This document shows, piece by piece, positions 46,440-58,252 of a stretch of 64,000 nucleotides of DNA. The notes under the pieces are model-generated. The model saw only the letters and a program-made list of their open reading frames with translations, had not been told where the DNA came from and searched no databases. The stretch is from the NCBI GenBank assembly GCA_000934385.1, contig KN880558.1, positions 1 to 64,000 of the forward strand, read 5' to 3'. Origin of the DNA: Cylindrobasidium torrendii FP15055 ss-10. Lineage: Eukaryota > Basidiomycota > Agaricomycetes > Agaricales > Physalacriaceae. The translations under genes and the position numbers were made by a program. Numbering within the stretch: the stretch's first letter is position 1; every line of letters starts with the position of its first letter.

Positions 46440-48983
46440 ATGGATGTCCTTTCTCACCCTCGCGAAAGCGCCAAGTCAACCGTAGCTCACGTCGAAAATA
46501 CCAGTGACACCGATCCTGCTGTGGTGTGTAGTACAATGCGATCTGGCGAAGTTCTTAGTGCTGAACACTTTGTTTGCAGCTCGCACAACGTTGGTTAACG
46601 TCCTTGGGCGACGCTGTGGAATCCAAGGACGTCAATCTTGTTACGGCGCACTTTTTGGACGATGGCTACTGGCGTGATCTCCTTGCTCTGTCGTTCGACA
46701 ATCGTACCCTCCATTCGATCCCCAAAATAGAGGAATTCCTCCTCCAAGGGGATCGCTTGAGAGAGTCGGGACTGCGTAATTTCAAGCTTGATGGTCAACC
46801 CGAGCTGACCAAGGCCAACCGCGGTACGTCGTAACTCATGTCATAATAGATAGAGTTCCCCTCAAGCGAGGTCCAGACTTCACTTGGATCCAATGCTTCT
46901 TCAACTTCGAAACTAACATTGCGCGCGGCCGTGGATTTTTCCGTTTGATGCGTGACGCTTCAGACGGCGCTTGGAAGGCAAAGTCAGTACACAGTCATAT
47001 ACATCACCGCATAGTACTGACAGTGAACAGAACATTATATACCGGCGCCGAAGAATGGAAAGGCTACGAAGAGAAGCGCGGCCCGGTGAGCAAGGCTCTC
47101 AAAAACAAGTGTTGGATTTCACACCTAGTGTACTTAGACCCGTCCGTCTGGCGTCGACCACGGGGAAAATGTCGAGCGCAAGTCGTGGAAGGATACGCGC
47201 GATGCGAAGAAAGAGCTCTTGGATAGTGAACCAGAAGTGGTCATCATTGGCGCTGGACAGTCAGGACTTGCTTTGGCCGCCTGCCTGGGACAGACGGGTG
47301 TCGACGCGCTTGTCGTCGACAAGTTCGAAAGGATTGGAGATAACTGGAGGAAGCGCTACAACTTTCTTGTATTGCATGGTCAATTGGTTTGGTTGCTTCC
47401 CTCGCCCACACCACTGAGACACTTCAGATCCCGTTTGGAGTGACCACCTTCCCTACATTTCATTCCCACCTCATTGGCCTATCTTGTGAGTGACCTTGAA
47501 TTTCTGCTCTTTCCACTGCTAATTACAGCGCACCAGCACACCCAAGGACAAACTCGCCGACTGGTTTGAGGCATACGTACGCCATTCCTTTGTCACCTGC
47601 CACATCTGAACGCAGACCTTCTCAGGCTAATACTATGGACTTGAACGTTTGGACGTCTAGCACGATTCGAGAGGCAACCTACGACGACGACTCGAACCGC
47701 TGGACCGTCACTATTTCCCGCGCCGGAAAGGCCGAGCGTATTCTTCATCCAACCTTCGTGGTTATGGCCACAGGTCACAGTGGCGAGCCTAATATCCCGA
47801 CGTTGGATGGTATCGACAAATTCAAGGGGCACGTCTGCCATTCTAGCCAGCACACCACAGGTGGTGACTTCCGCGGCAAGAAGGCCATTGTTGTCGGTTG
47901 CTGCAATAGCGGTCATGAGTGAGTCTCTCTCTAGTAATAGGACCGTGACTAAAAGAGCTTTTAGTATCGCGCAAGACTTTTACGAGCAGGGTGCCGATGT
48001 GACCATCGTCCAGCGTTCGAAGACCTACGTTATGTGAGCATTGGATTTTGCACGAGCCACTCCCATACCGACAACCGACATTAGGTCGTGCGACGAGGGC
48101 GCGCGAATCTTGTTCCGTGGATTGTACGAGGAGAACGGTCCGCCCACAAGCGACGCGGACATCATGTTCAATTCGAGGCCCTATCATATGATTCAGGTAG
48201 GTTTATAATGCCCATTTTGAACTTGACTCACGCAAATGGAATTTAGGACTTGAACAGATATGTCACAGAGGAAATAGCAGAAGCCGACAAGGAGCTGCTT
48301 GCTGGTCTTACCGCTGCTGGCTTCGCAATCGAGTGGGGACCTGGGAAGGCTGGTTTGATGATGCTGTACTTGACCCGTGGTGGGGGTTACTGTCAGTGAT
48401 TGTATTCGTGGTGTGATCATGTTCAAACCTCAACGCCTCTACAGATATCGATGTCGGCGCATCCAAGCTCATTATTGACGGAAAAATCAAACTCAAACAG
48501 GGCCAGGAAATTGGTGCGTAGCAGCCTTCAGTTCTTCAAAGCCTTTGATTGACAATGTTTGTAGACCATCTCACAGAGACTTCTGTCGTCTTCGCCGATG
48601 GTACAGAAATTGAGGCTGACACTGTTGTCCTAGCCACCGGCTACAAGGTACATTGAGTTTGCCGTCCATATGATGTCGCGCTGCTGAATTCGCTCTGTAG
48701 AATATGAAGACGACGGCAGTCAAGATTCTTGGAAAGGAGGCGGAGCGTATGGGCAACGTATGGGGACTCGACGAAGAGGGAGAAATGAACGCGATTTGGA
48801 GCCGGAACACAGGTCATCGTCAGTGTTATCCGCCTCGCTCAAGTGAACACTCATCTAATAACTGCTCTAGCCGGCCTGTATGTTATGGGCGGTAACCTTA
48901 TGCTGGTACGGTTCTGGTCCAAGAGGCTTGCATTGAAGATCAAAGCGCAGGTCGCTGGCCTAGCTCCAATCAAAGCCAATTAG
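46440..48983 (+). CDS. FAD-dependent monooxygenase (FMO/YUCCA-like)
   Basis: Class B flavoprotein monooxygenase. An N-terminal SnoaL/NTF2-like stretch (HFLDDGYWRDLLALSFDNRTL) precedes the flavin domain. FAD motif: EVVIIGAGQSGLALAACLG. FMO-type motif: FKGHVCHSSQ (FxGxxxHS). NADPH motif: AIVVGCCNSGHD. ATGYK and HPGLYVMGGN follow near the C-terminus, ending LAPIKAN then TAG. About twelve introns. One junction near residue 115 is doubtful: a 26-nt intron with a good GTACGT donor, or a 56-nt intron with donor GTCAAC, both restore RVPLKRGPDFTW. Substrate unknown. Fungal homologs are annotated as FAD/NAD(P)-binding or indole-pyruvate-monooxygenase-like; auxin synthesis should not be assumed. Confidence 0.85.
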
Positions 48984-49638
48984 AGGAAAGTGGAAGCCAC
49001 GAAATGCACACGGACTGTAGTCGCATGATATATCCATCTCCAATGTACAACTTTGCATACATTCTCTCGTGTTAACTTTGCTAAGTTAGCGAAACTGTGT
49101 CGGAGATAGTGTCAACAAGTATGGTGGGTTGAGGAAAAGCAGGCAGCAAGGACGGGATCCTTGCTGGCTCCGAGTGACTTTGACCAGGCCATGATAGTTT
49201 GTCGTTATTTCAAAGCTATGTTCAGTCCAAAGCGCAAGTAATGGATGATCCGCACATCCCGGCTTGCAATGAACGAAAAGAAATAAGTCAAGCGTGTGTC
49301 GACCTCGAACAGCCCGACGGTCTATTCAGCAATGATAAGAGAAACATACTGGACGGGCATGTAGATTGTACCCAGCACCCTCAACGCATGGCATGTCAAG
49401 GTTTGGCAATTTGGTGAGGGTTGTTTGCATCGAAGGGGATCGAATCACGTCTGCCTAGAGGTTCCAGGGCTTGGATACTTGGTGGTTTAAACGTTTATGT
49501 GGTGATGATTGCATGCAAGTGTGGAATGAATGTCATAGTGCGGCATAGTACGTCTGCATATAGCCTCTCCGGACTACGACACCCCAGACGAGCGCCGCGA
49601 CGGAATGAGCGAAGGAGAACCCCAAGTCCAGCGTCCGA
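48984..49638. other. Intergenic, FMO to RPL38
   Basis: I see no gene here; the short frame at 49199-49417 has no motif. Confidence 0.55.
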
Positions 49639-50041
49639 TTTACTTCTTCTTGGGCTGGTCAACGATCTCCTTGACATCGAGACCTTTGGCAGGGAAATTA
49701 GATTTCACTAGGCGGAGTAGATTGAGCACGCACCAGGAGGCAAGCTTTGCTTCAGTTTCTCAGCCTTCTCTGGGTCATCCACCGACAACGTGTACAGGTA
49801 GCGCGAGCACCGAACTTTGAACTTGGTCTGCGCCTTGGACCCAGGACCCTTGGCGGCGGTCTTTTTTATCCGCGCCTCTGTAATCGCAATAAGAGATGGC
49901 AGCTAGCCGCAATGTCAATACGTACGGAGAGCATCCTTGCGCTGTGTGATTTTGATGAACTCCTTGATGTCGGAAATTTGCTTAGGCTGGAGAAAAGCGT
50001 GAGAAACGGCGGCAGCACAGCGGCGGAGCAGGACTCGCCAT
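49639..50041 (-). CDS. RPL38: 60S ribosomal protein L38
   Basis: Large-subunit ribosomal protein eL38. ATG at 50041 is followed at once by a 52-nt intron (49987-50038, donor GCGAGT), so exon 1 contributes only the start codon. Exon 2 gives [20 protein letters not shown], exon 3 [20 protein letters not shown] then [21 protein letters not shown] and KQSLPPG, exon 4 [13 protein letters not shown] then TAA. The sequence matches eL38 throughout. Length 83 aa, a little longer than the animal protein because of the [12 protein letters not shown] insert common in fungi. Divergent from SPF1 across about 500 bp. Confidence 0.92.
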
Positions 50042-50541
50042 CGTCGGTCGTAGTCTTGGGGCTGATTTTTTGCCGTTTGTGTTGTCCGGCAGTGCGTCTC
50101 GAAGAATAAGGTTTGATCGATCATCACACTTTTGGCCCCTGGGAATCTGGATTCTGAGGTTTGAACAGAGTGGCACAAGTGGAATCGCAAGCTTCGTGCA
50201 TTGAATTTGCTATCGCAGTAGCCATCCAGGCAGATTATAACTTGATTCCTTTTGTGCAGGCCTTGAAGAGGATGAGTTGGCGATCCGGTGTCGAGAAATC
50301 GGTACAACAAGCCTTCATACATAAATCATCTCCGAAAAAGCACAACCAGTAATAGATTCTTTCTACCTCTCTCAATCTGTGTCTTCTTCTGCTAAGAGCA
50401 GGGTTCTGACAAAGTCGTCGATGCCGACGGCACGCCACACATCAGGATGACTCGGGCCGATTGCCGTACTTTGAATCGGGGAAGCGTCGGCGTGTCACTT
50501 TATTCACCTGCCGCCACTCTCTCTCCAGGTCGACTCCCGCA
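50042..50541. promoter_or_regulatory. Divergent promoter region RPL38-SPF1
   Basis: About 500 bp with no supported gene. Small minus-strand frames at 50235-50438 and 50442-50666 lack motifs. The 5' leader of SPF1 with its donor site lies at the right edge. Confidence 0.4.
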
Positions 50542-53500
50542 ATGTAAGGGGACGTGTCAGAATTGGAAGAGGTCGTTGCTAACGCACGATTAGGGTTTCT
50601 GTTGCGGTCACCTCGAGTGAAATCTCCAGGGCGAGTCTTCAGGCAAATCGGCCAATATGGATGCACCTATACACATTATGGCTGGGCGCTTACCCGTTAC
50701 TTGCTTACACCTACTATGTCAAATACGACGAATGGCTCGTCAGCGAAGAGTGGACGTTTCTCGCCTGCATCACCGTTGGAGTTGGTCATGCCCTCAGCTT
50801 TTTGGTTACACGATGGAGTGCGCGTGCATGTGCATTAATCACTACATCCTCGGTGCGCCACAAGCTATTCCGTATCTTCTCTGCTGACAGTGTTGATAGG
50901 TTTCCCGTCCTCAAGATGCGGATTGTGTGTGTATCACACCAAACGAACACCGCGGCAAAGGAGAGATAGTGCAGCTGGACAAGAAGGACCCCCACGATGT
51001 TGCAACATGGACATTCAACTACCAGAGGGACACGTACAGTGTGTCATCTACCAGCCCGCTTACGTTTGAGCGCCTCCCGTACCCGTCCTCATCTTGCCCC
51101 CCGCTGTCGACTTTCCTTCGCCCAGTCCCGCTCCAGTCCTCGGACACAGAGTCATTGCATTCGCTGTACGGCAACAACGAATTTGACATCCCTATCCCGT
51201 CTTTCTCGGAGCTGTTTGGCGAACATGCCACCGCACCCTTTTTCGTCTTCCAGATATTCTGCGTTGGCCTATGGTGCCTAGACGAATATTGGTACTACTC
51301 TCTGTTCACGCTGTTCATGCTCGTCATGTTTGAGTGCACCGTCGTCTGGCAGGTATGTTCGCCTTGCCTCAGAATCGATGCCTTCCCTTATCACCTTTCC
51401 AGCGGCAACGTACCTTGAAGGAATTTAGGACGATGTCGGTGGTTCCGTACCCAATCAACGTTTACCGTGATGGAAAGTGGGCCGAAGTACAGTCGAACAC
51501 ACTGCTTCCTGGGGATGTTGTGTCTATTGCGCGTCAACAAGCCGAGACCACCGTGCCTGCCGATGTCCTTCTCATTCATGGCACTGTCATCGTAAATGAG
51601 GCCATGCTGTCCGGCGAGTCCACGCCCCTGCTCAAGGAATCGATTCAGTTGTTGGACGCAAAGGAGCGCTTGGATGCCGATAATGGTCACAAGAATGCCG
51701 TTCTATTCAGCGGCACCAAGATCCTTCAGGCGACACCCAGCACGTTGATGGAATCACCTATCAAGACGCCCGATGGTGGCTGCCTCGGCGTCGTTCTGCG
51801 TACTGGTTTTGGAACATCGCAGGGTCAGCTCGTCCGCACTATGATCTTTTCCACTGAGCGCATCTCCGCAAACAACCTCGAATCCTTCATGTTCATTGGC
51901 TTCCTTCTTATATTCGCCCTCGCTGCAAGTTGGTATGTGTGGACCAAGGGTAAATTCCACTTCAATGCCAAATGCACCAAGCTCATTATGTCCAGGTATC
52001 GAGCGCAACCTCAAGAAGTCGAAACTTTTGCTTGACTGCGTTCTCATTGTTACCAGCGTCGTCCCTCCGGAGCTGCCCATGGAGTTGTCTCTTGCCGTAA
52101 ACACGTCCTTGGTCGCATTGTCCAAGTATGGTGCGTATTTACACTTGAACGTTTACTCACACTAACTTTGTCTAGCCATCTTCTGCACCGAACCGTTCCG
52201 TATTCCGTTCGCAGGCCGAGTGGATGTATGCTGCTTTGACAAGACTGGAACCATCACTGCGGAGGATCTTGTTCTGGAGGGTGTGGCCGGTGTCGAGTGA
52301 GTCTGCGCGCGCGCCGGTTTTCATAATTAACTCATGTGCAATCAGTGCTTCGAATCCCAAGAAGCTAGTGAGAGTCAAGGAGACTTCACAAGGCACGATA
52401 CATTGTTTGGCTGCCGCTCATGCTCTCGTTCGCCTGGATGACGGTACAATTGTTGGCGACCCGATGGAGAAGACTACTTTGGAAGCTATGGAATGGGCAC
52501 TCAACAAAGGCAACACTGTGACCTCGACCGCGCTGAAGACTACTCTTACCATCCGCCGTCGTTTCCAATTCTCCTCGGCCCTTAAGCGTATGTCGACTTT
52601 GTCCAGCCTCCCCAACAACAAGACTCTGGTTGCTGTGAAGGGCGCGCCCGAGATTATCAAGACCATGCTTGCCACCGTCCCGGCGACATACGACGAGACA
52701 TACAAGTGGTTCACAAAGAATGGCAGCCGTGTACTGGCGTTAGGATACAAGGAAATGGACACGATGACCACCGAAAAGGTGCCTACATTCTCTCCCTGAA
52801 CTAGTGGATTATCTGACGGAACAACTAGATCAACAAGCTTCCTCGTGAACAAGTCGAAAGCAACTTGATCTTCGCGGGCTTCCTCGTCTTCCACTGTCCT
52901 CTCAAAGAGGATGCTGTCGAGGTTCTCAAAATGCTTGCCGATTCTTCGCATCGTGTTTGTGTTTCCCTCTGCCGTTTTATATAGCGTACTGATTCCTGCC
53001 TTAGTGTGTCATGATCACTGGGGACAACCCTCTTACGGCTATTCATGTTGCCCGCGATGTCGAGATTGTTGATCGGGACTGCCTAATCCTCGATATCAAG
53101 GAAAACACGACCGACGAAGTCGTCTGGCGTTCGATGGACGACAAACTTCTCATTCCAGTGGACCCGGCACAGGAGTTCAACCCTAAGCTTTTCCGAGAGT
53201 ACGACATTTGTGTCACTGGCCCAGCCATGAAGCGATTCGAGGATCAGCCGCATTTCACTGATCTTGTCGAGCACACCTGGGTCTATGCGCGCGTTTCTCC
53301 TGCGCAAAAGGAGCACATCCTCACCACGCTCAAAGGCCTTGGCTATATCACGCTCATGGCTGGCGATGGCACCAACGATGTTGGCGCTCTCAAACAAGCG
53401 CATATTGGTGTTGCACTTCTCGATGGCACACCGGAGGACCTCAAGAAGATTGCAGAGCACCAGAAGATCGAGCGCGTCAAGAAGGTTTACGAGAGTCAGC

Positions 53501-54690
53501 TGAACATTTCTGCTCGCTTCAATCAACCACCCCCGCCTGTACCGCCTCTGATTGCCCACCTCTTCCCTGAAGCCGTCGCCGCTCAGCAAAAGGCAGCAGC
53601 GAACCTTGAGGTAGCGCGCAAACGCAACCCAATGGAGAAGGTGCGTCTTGAAGCCTTCACGTTCGTTTTCCTTCTTACGCTTATCTTATGTAGTTCGATA
53701 TGGCCAGCATCACGGACAAGCTTTCAGAGATGGAGGGCGAAGAAGATGTCCCTCAAATCAAGCTGGGCGATGCCTCTTGCGCTGCACCATTCACATCGAA
53801 GCTGGGACACGTTTCCGCCATTGCCCACATCATTCGGCAAGGTCGTTGCACCCTTGTTGCAACCATCCAGATGTACAAGATTCTGGCGCTCAACTGTTTG
53901 ATCACTGCCTACAGCTTGAGTGTACAGTACCTGGATGGTATCAAGTTTGGCGACTACCAGGTGACGATTACAGGCATGTTGATGAGCGTGTGTTTCTTGT
54001 GTATCTCGCGTGCGAAGGTTCTTCGTTGTCTTATGGCTTTGACCCTGTGAGCTAACAATATTCCAGCCTGTCGAGAAGCTGTCGAGGGAGCGTCCTTTGG
54101 GCAACATTTTCAATCTTTATGTGATGCTTTCTATCCTTCTGCAATTCGCGCTGCACATCGGGACCCTCGTGTATATCACCGACCTTGCTCATCTCCTCGA
54201 CCCGTGAGTATCCAAATGTTGATTCTTCCAATGTCTTACCTCTGTTTCCAGGCGCGAAGGCCCTATTGACCTCGAGGCGAAATTTGAGCCGAGTTTACTG
54301 AACACTGCCATATACCTCCTTGGGCTCTCGCAGCAAGTCTCGACGTTCGCAATCAACTTCCAGGGTCGCCCGTTCCGTGAAGGCATCCGCGAAAACAGTG
54401 CTCTCTACTACGGGCTTGTTGGCGCGAGTGCTGTCGCCTTCTCTGGTGCCACCGACTTCATGCCGGAGCTGAACCGTTGGCTTCAAATTGTGGAAATGGA
54501 GAGCTCGTTCAAGACGAAGCTTACCGCGAGCATGGTCATCGATTTCGCAGGCTGCTTTATTATTGAGAAGGCTTGCAAGTGGCTATTCGCTGAGCTTGAG
54601 CCCAAAGACATGATCACAAGGGGATGGGAGCGTAGGGCAAAGAGACGGGCTCAGGAGGAGGCTGCCGAGATAGCAAGGAAGAGCCAGTGA
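50542..54690 (+). CDS. SPF1: P5A-type ATPase SPF1 (ER transmembrane helix dislocase)
   Basis: P5A ATPase of the ER membrane, which removes mislocalised tail-anchored helices. The start codon is assembled by splicing: AT at 50542-50543 joins G at 50594 across a 50-nt intron with donor GTAAGG, branch GCTAAC and acceptor TTAG. This gives [17 protein letters not shown], the expected N-terminus. Then come membrane segments ([19 protein letters not shown]), the P5A signature [11 protein letters not shown], phosphorylation site [37 protein letters not shown], and the C-terminal helices to ARKSQ then TGA. About ten introns, all GT-AG. Near 1,200 residues, as usual. Confidence 0.92.
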
Positions 54691-55182
54691 TTGTACATCC
54701 TGGTCCACGATAAATTACAGGCAAACAAAATGATACATAGTCTGATAGTAGATGCGCCCTAGCGCGTTGTTGCCCAGGGCATGTAAAATCCTTACAAAAC
54801 AAAGACTGCCGTGTACATGCACTCCCATGACCTTGATTGAGGCTTTAGATTCGGTTGCCGATGCCAACGAGTGAGCGCGCGCTGACAAAGGAGTGAATAA
54901 TGACACTAAGTACAAGGAGCACCAATATCAATATCGGGTAGAAAAGCGACGCAGTGAAGCTGGTCACTGTAGTCGATTTACAACAAAAATGGACACCGTG
55001 CAAGATAAATACTAATCATGTTACTCATAAATTAGACGCTGTTCACTGGCTGCCCGGAAACCCACCAAGATTCCCCCAAGTTGAATCCAGCGAGCGCAAT
55101 ATAATAAATGCACCGACAGGGAGGCAAATTGGGCCAAGACGCGTAACGAATCCCCGTCATTAGCAAGCTGTTAGCAAGTTCG
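54691..55182. other. Convergent 3' regions of SPF1 and G-alpha
   Basis: I see no gene here. Frames at 54614-54802 and 54715-54915 lack motifs. Confidence 0.55.
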
Positions 55183-56559
55183 CTATACAAACTCTGCGCT
55201 TTTCAAATGGGCACGTAAGATGCCATCATGGACGGTCTTGAGCGTGACGCTGGTCGCCCGGGTATCTGTTACGCTTGTAGCGTACAGGTAAACGGGCCTG
55301 TTGGTTCCTGCAGGTGCATTTGACTTGGCAACGTCTTTGAACTTGTCGCGCATCCATTTGACCACCACTCCCGCTTCGTTTTCGCCGTCGTACGTCGTGA
55401 CATAGTCAGCAAAGCGAACACCCTTTCGAAGTTTACGGCGAAGCAGATCACACTTGTTGAGGAACACGACAAGTGTTGTGCGCGAGAGCAACTTGGAGGC
55501 GGTAATGAACTTCCAAATGCGAATGGTGTCGTCAAGTCGGTTGACAGACGGATCTTCAGCCAGGGTTTGGTCGAACGGCGAGAGCGCTGGGGATCAATGT
55601 AAGCATGTGTGTGCGTGCGCGGGGACCGAGAACGAGCGTACGGGCAAGAAAGATGATGGCGTTGATGTTCTCGAAGAAAGGCAGCCATGCATGACGGGCT
55701 GTTCGACATCCGCCGACGTCGTAGATCACCCAGTCCTGACCATATGCGGCATTCAGGCCAAGGGTGGATGTCGCTGAGGAAAAATGAGTATTGCGGGCGG
55801 CGAAAGTGCGGAAAGAACGTACTGTTATGGAAGCGTATTCGCCACTCTTGTACGCCCGTTGTCCGTAGGCGAGCCCGCATCACGTCTTCGTCAGAGGGTG
55901 TGTAGTCTGGCGCACATATGCGCTCCACGTCGTTGAGGAAGAAGCCAGATGATTCCTCTATACCGCGGCCATCCTGCGACCGTTGTGACTTTGCAGACGC
56001 GTATAGTGTTTGTATGTCAGACAGGCAGGCGAAGAGGACGGCCTGGGCTTCAGCATCGTTTGCTTGTGGGATGGAGGTCATGGCACGGAGGTAAACCTCG
56101 GGCGGTTGGCCATCGGGCGTATCTTCGTACGAGGCGGCGCCTAACCGGCGCATGAGGTCGGCCTCGACGCGTTTGAGGGGAGCCAAGCGGAGATTGAGCA
56201 GTTCGTCTGTGGAGTCTGCTAGCAAGATGTGGACACTCCGACATACGTTGAGCTGAATCACAGCGCGCCAGGACGCTCGTTCTTCTTGCCAGCCCTCCGG
56301 ATCGTACGCGAGGCGGAAATCTGGGGTAAACGGTCAGCTTATGGCAACCAAGAAAGTGTACAGGGCACGCACTCTTTAGTGTTGTGCTTTTCCCAGACTC
56401 TCCCTGCCCAAGCAACAAAACCTTGACCTGATTTTTTTCTGCCTTGTCCCGCTTCTTCTTCTCCACTTTGAGGGCATCGTCGATGGCGTCGCTCACGCGT
56501 TGCGCATCCGGGTCATGGTGCGTCAATTCCGCAAATGGATCCTGGTCGAGGACTGCCAT
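55183..56559 (-). CDS. Non-canonical G-protein alpha subunit
   Basis: Belongs to the G-alpha family but is divergent. ATG 56559. The P-loop is LLLGQGESGKSTTLK. Switch I: DVMRARLRTTGVQEW (RxxTxG). Switch II: VIYDVGGCRTARHAW, where the Gln of DVGGQR that activates water is replaced by Cys. Guanine-specificity motif: VVFLNKCDLL. TSVTDT stands in place of the TCAT motif. There is no N-terminal Gly for myristoylation (MAVLDQDPF). Three introns (about 56315-56372, 55776-55820, and 55590-55640) join the exons. The SPFDQTLAEDPSVNRL segment is typical. The missing Gln predicts slow GTP hydrolysis (inference). Related expanded G-alpha-like genes are common in Agaricomycetes. Confidence 0.87.
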
Positions 56560-57547
56560 GGTGGTCGTTCAGCGCAAGACCCAGGTCCTGGTTACAGTGC
56601 AGAATATCCCCGGAGAACTCAGTAGGGTCAATCAAAATTTTGCCGTGCTTCGATGCCGAAGAGCGTGAGACAGCGTATAATTGAATGATGCAGGGTCGAA
56701 GTTGGATGCGGATGGAGCGAACAAGGACAAAGTCGAAGGTATGAGCGCATGCTTTGCTGACAGGATTGCTTTGATAGCATAAGGACGACCCAGCGATCGC
56801 AAATAGACTAGTACTATCGGGTGTAATTGGCTGTGTTTTCCCACGGTTCACTTGAGCTACTTCGACTTGACTTCGACGAATATTTTCTTCGATGTCCTCG
56901 ACATTCTGGCAACTTCCCAAACAGGATCCTGAACGGGTATATACCGACCACGGACAGTGAAGCGCTGAACAAGTAGACAATAATATTCGATTCGTTACTA
57001 TTTGCATTCAATGCTTTGGTCTTTCATCGTAATTGGTCGAGTTCAGACGTGGTAAATTTCCTCCGTAAGTCCATGTAGATTATGTGGCAGTAACTCAATA
57101 GTTTCCCCGACGATCCAAGCATCCTAAATCCTGAGAACTGCTGTATTGTAACCTGCCTTTCGCACGTGCAGTGTTGATGTGCCACTCGCCGCTCGGTGAC
57201 AACCCCGGGCTTAACACGAGGCTCTCATCAACAATTCAGCCGTTAGCGACATACCCAAGATACGGCTGAGATACGGCTGGATATCTTTTCTTCACCTTTT
57301 GAAAAAATGGTGAGGGGACAAAGGACGCTGTGCTTATCCAGACAAGGAAAGTCCTCCGGAAATTATGTTCCACGGTCATGCATGCATGCCCTGGTCGTTA
57401 GCCAGTTACGAACATCCCAACGGCAAGTATACCCAAGTGTTGTGTATATGTCCGGTATATGTACGTTTGATGTACGTAGTAGTACTGACAACGGGTAAGA
57501 GGATACGACCGTCTCTGAGTCTTGGCCACAGAAAAGTGGAATTTCTG
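56560..57547. other. Intergenic, G-alpha to MITE
   Basis: I see no gene here. A 164-codon minus-strand frame at 56513-57007 overlaps the G-alpha start and has no motif. Confidence 0.5.
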
Positions 57548-57550
57548 AAT

Positions 57551-57670
57551 AGCAGTCATCAAAGTTAAATAAAAGTTGTATAATCGCGCAAATAATCGCA
57601 CAAATAATTCTGCGAATAAAATGACGTTGACGTCCCGGAAGCGCGGCGGCTAGGTCGGAGTTTCAATTAC
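57551..57670 (+). repeat. Left inverted-repeat arm of MITE-like element
   Basis: Pairs with the arm at about 57820-57943; similarity is highest in the outer 45 bp. Confidence 0.6.
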
Positions 57671-57819
57671 AAGAGTCGGCGTGAGGGATTGCTCTCCGCC
57701 CTCGCTTCCTTCGACTTATCTGGCACTCAAATCGACGCATAGTTGCACATAGATGCCATTCCTCGCTTTCCTTCACCACATCCAGGAGCAAAGCATCCCA
57801 TGCAAGCTTGAGAGCTCAT

Positions 57820-57943
57820 GCAATTGAAGCTCCGACTCAGCCGTTGCTGTTCCGGGACGTCGACGTCATATTCTTCACATGGAATTATTCGTGTGCGATT
57901 ATTCGTGCGATTATACAACTTTTATTTAACTTTGATGACTGCT
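57820..57943 (-). repeat. Right inverted-repeat arm of MITE-like element
   Basis: Reverse-complement partner of the arm at 57551-57670, with a few small indels. Confidence 0.6.
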
Positions 57944-57946
57944 AAT

Positions 57947-58252
57947 ATCTGCGAGGCTTGCTTATGTGCTAAAAGAGACGGAAGTGCCACCAGAGAGTCG
58001 TGCTGTAGTGGAGTGTTGACATCGCGTTGCCTTCCACTCTTGCTCGACTGTGCAGACACTGTGGAGCATCAAGATCATAACCGGCCTAATGTACACTTCC
58101 TCCTTGCGCATGACGCCCGGGAGTCGGCAGTTTTCCCCCGCCATATAAGTAGGCTCGACGGTTATCCGGAATTCTTCCACATTTTTGACTGAGCACCTCA
58201 GACCACTGTCGTTCTTTCGCCACCCCCACTCACTCACTTGTTCGCACTAGCC
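57947..58252. other. Promoter region of secreted Ser/Ala-rich gene
   Basis: No gene; it holds a TATA-like element at 58144-58149. Confidence 0.5.
58144..58149 (+). promoter_or_regulatory. TATA box of secreted-protein gene
   Basis: TATAAG about 105 nt upstream of ATG 58253, leaving room for a leader. Confidence 0.35.

Larger units (their letters stand above)
57548..57946. mobile_element. Foldback/MITE-like element with long terminal inverted repeats
   Basis: Two arms of about 120 bp face each other: 57551 to about 57670, and about 57820 to 57943. The outer ends AGCAGTCATCAAAG and CTTTGATGACTGCT are perfect complements, and the arms stay similar inward (TAAATAAAAGTTGTATAAT against its complement, then GACGTTGACGTC against GACGTCGACGTC). 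A loop of about 150 bp lies between them. AAT flanks both ends (57548-57550, 57944-57946), a possible 3-bp target-site duplication. No transposase is present, so it would be non-autonomous. Small frames inside it are not genes. Confidence 0.7.

Noticed and set aside
46823..46848. 26-nt intron in the FMO gene
   Set aside because: Below the usual size limit; a 56-nt intron with a weaker donor gives the same downstream frame, so the case is left open.
56513..57007. 164-codon frame upstream of G-alpha
   Set aside because: Overlaps the G-alpha start in another frame, no ATG context or motif.
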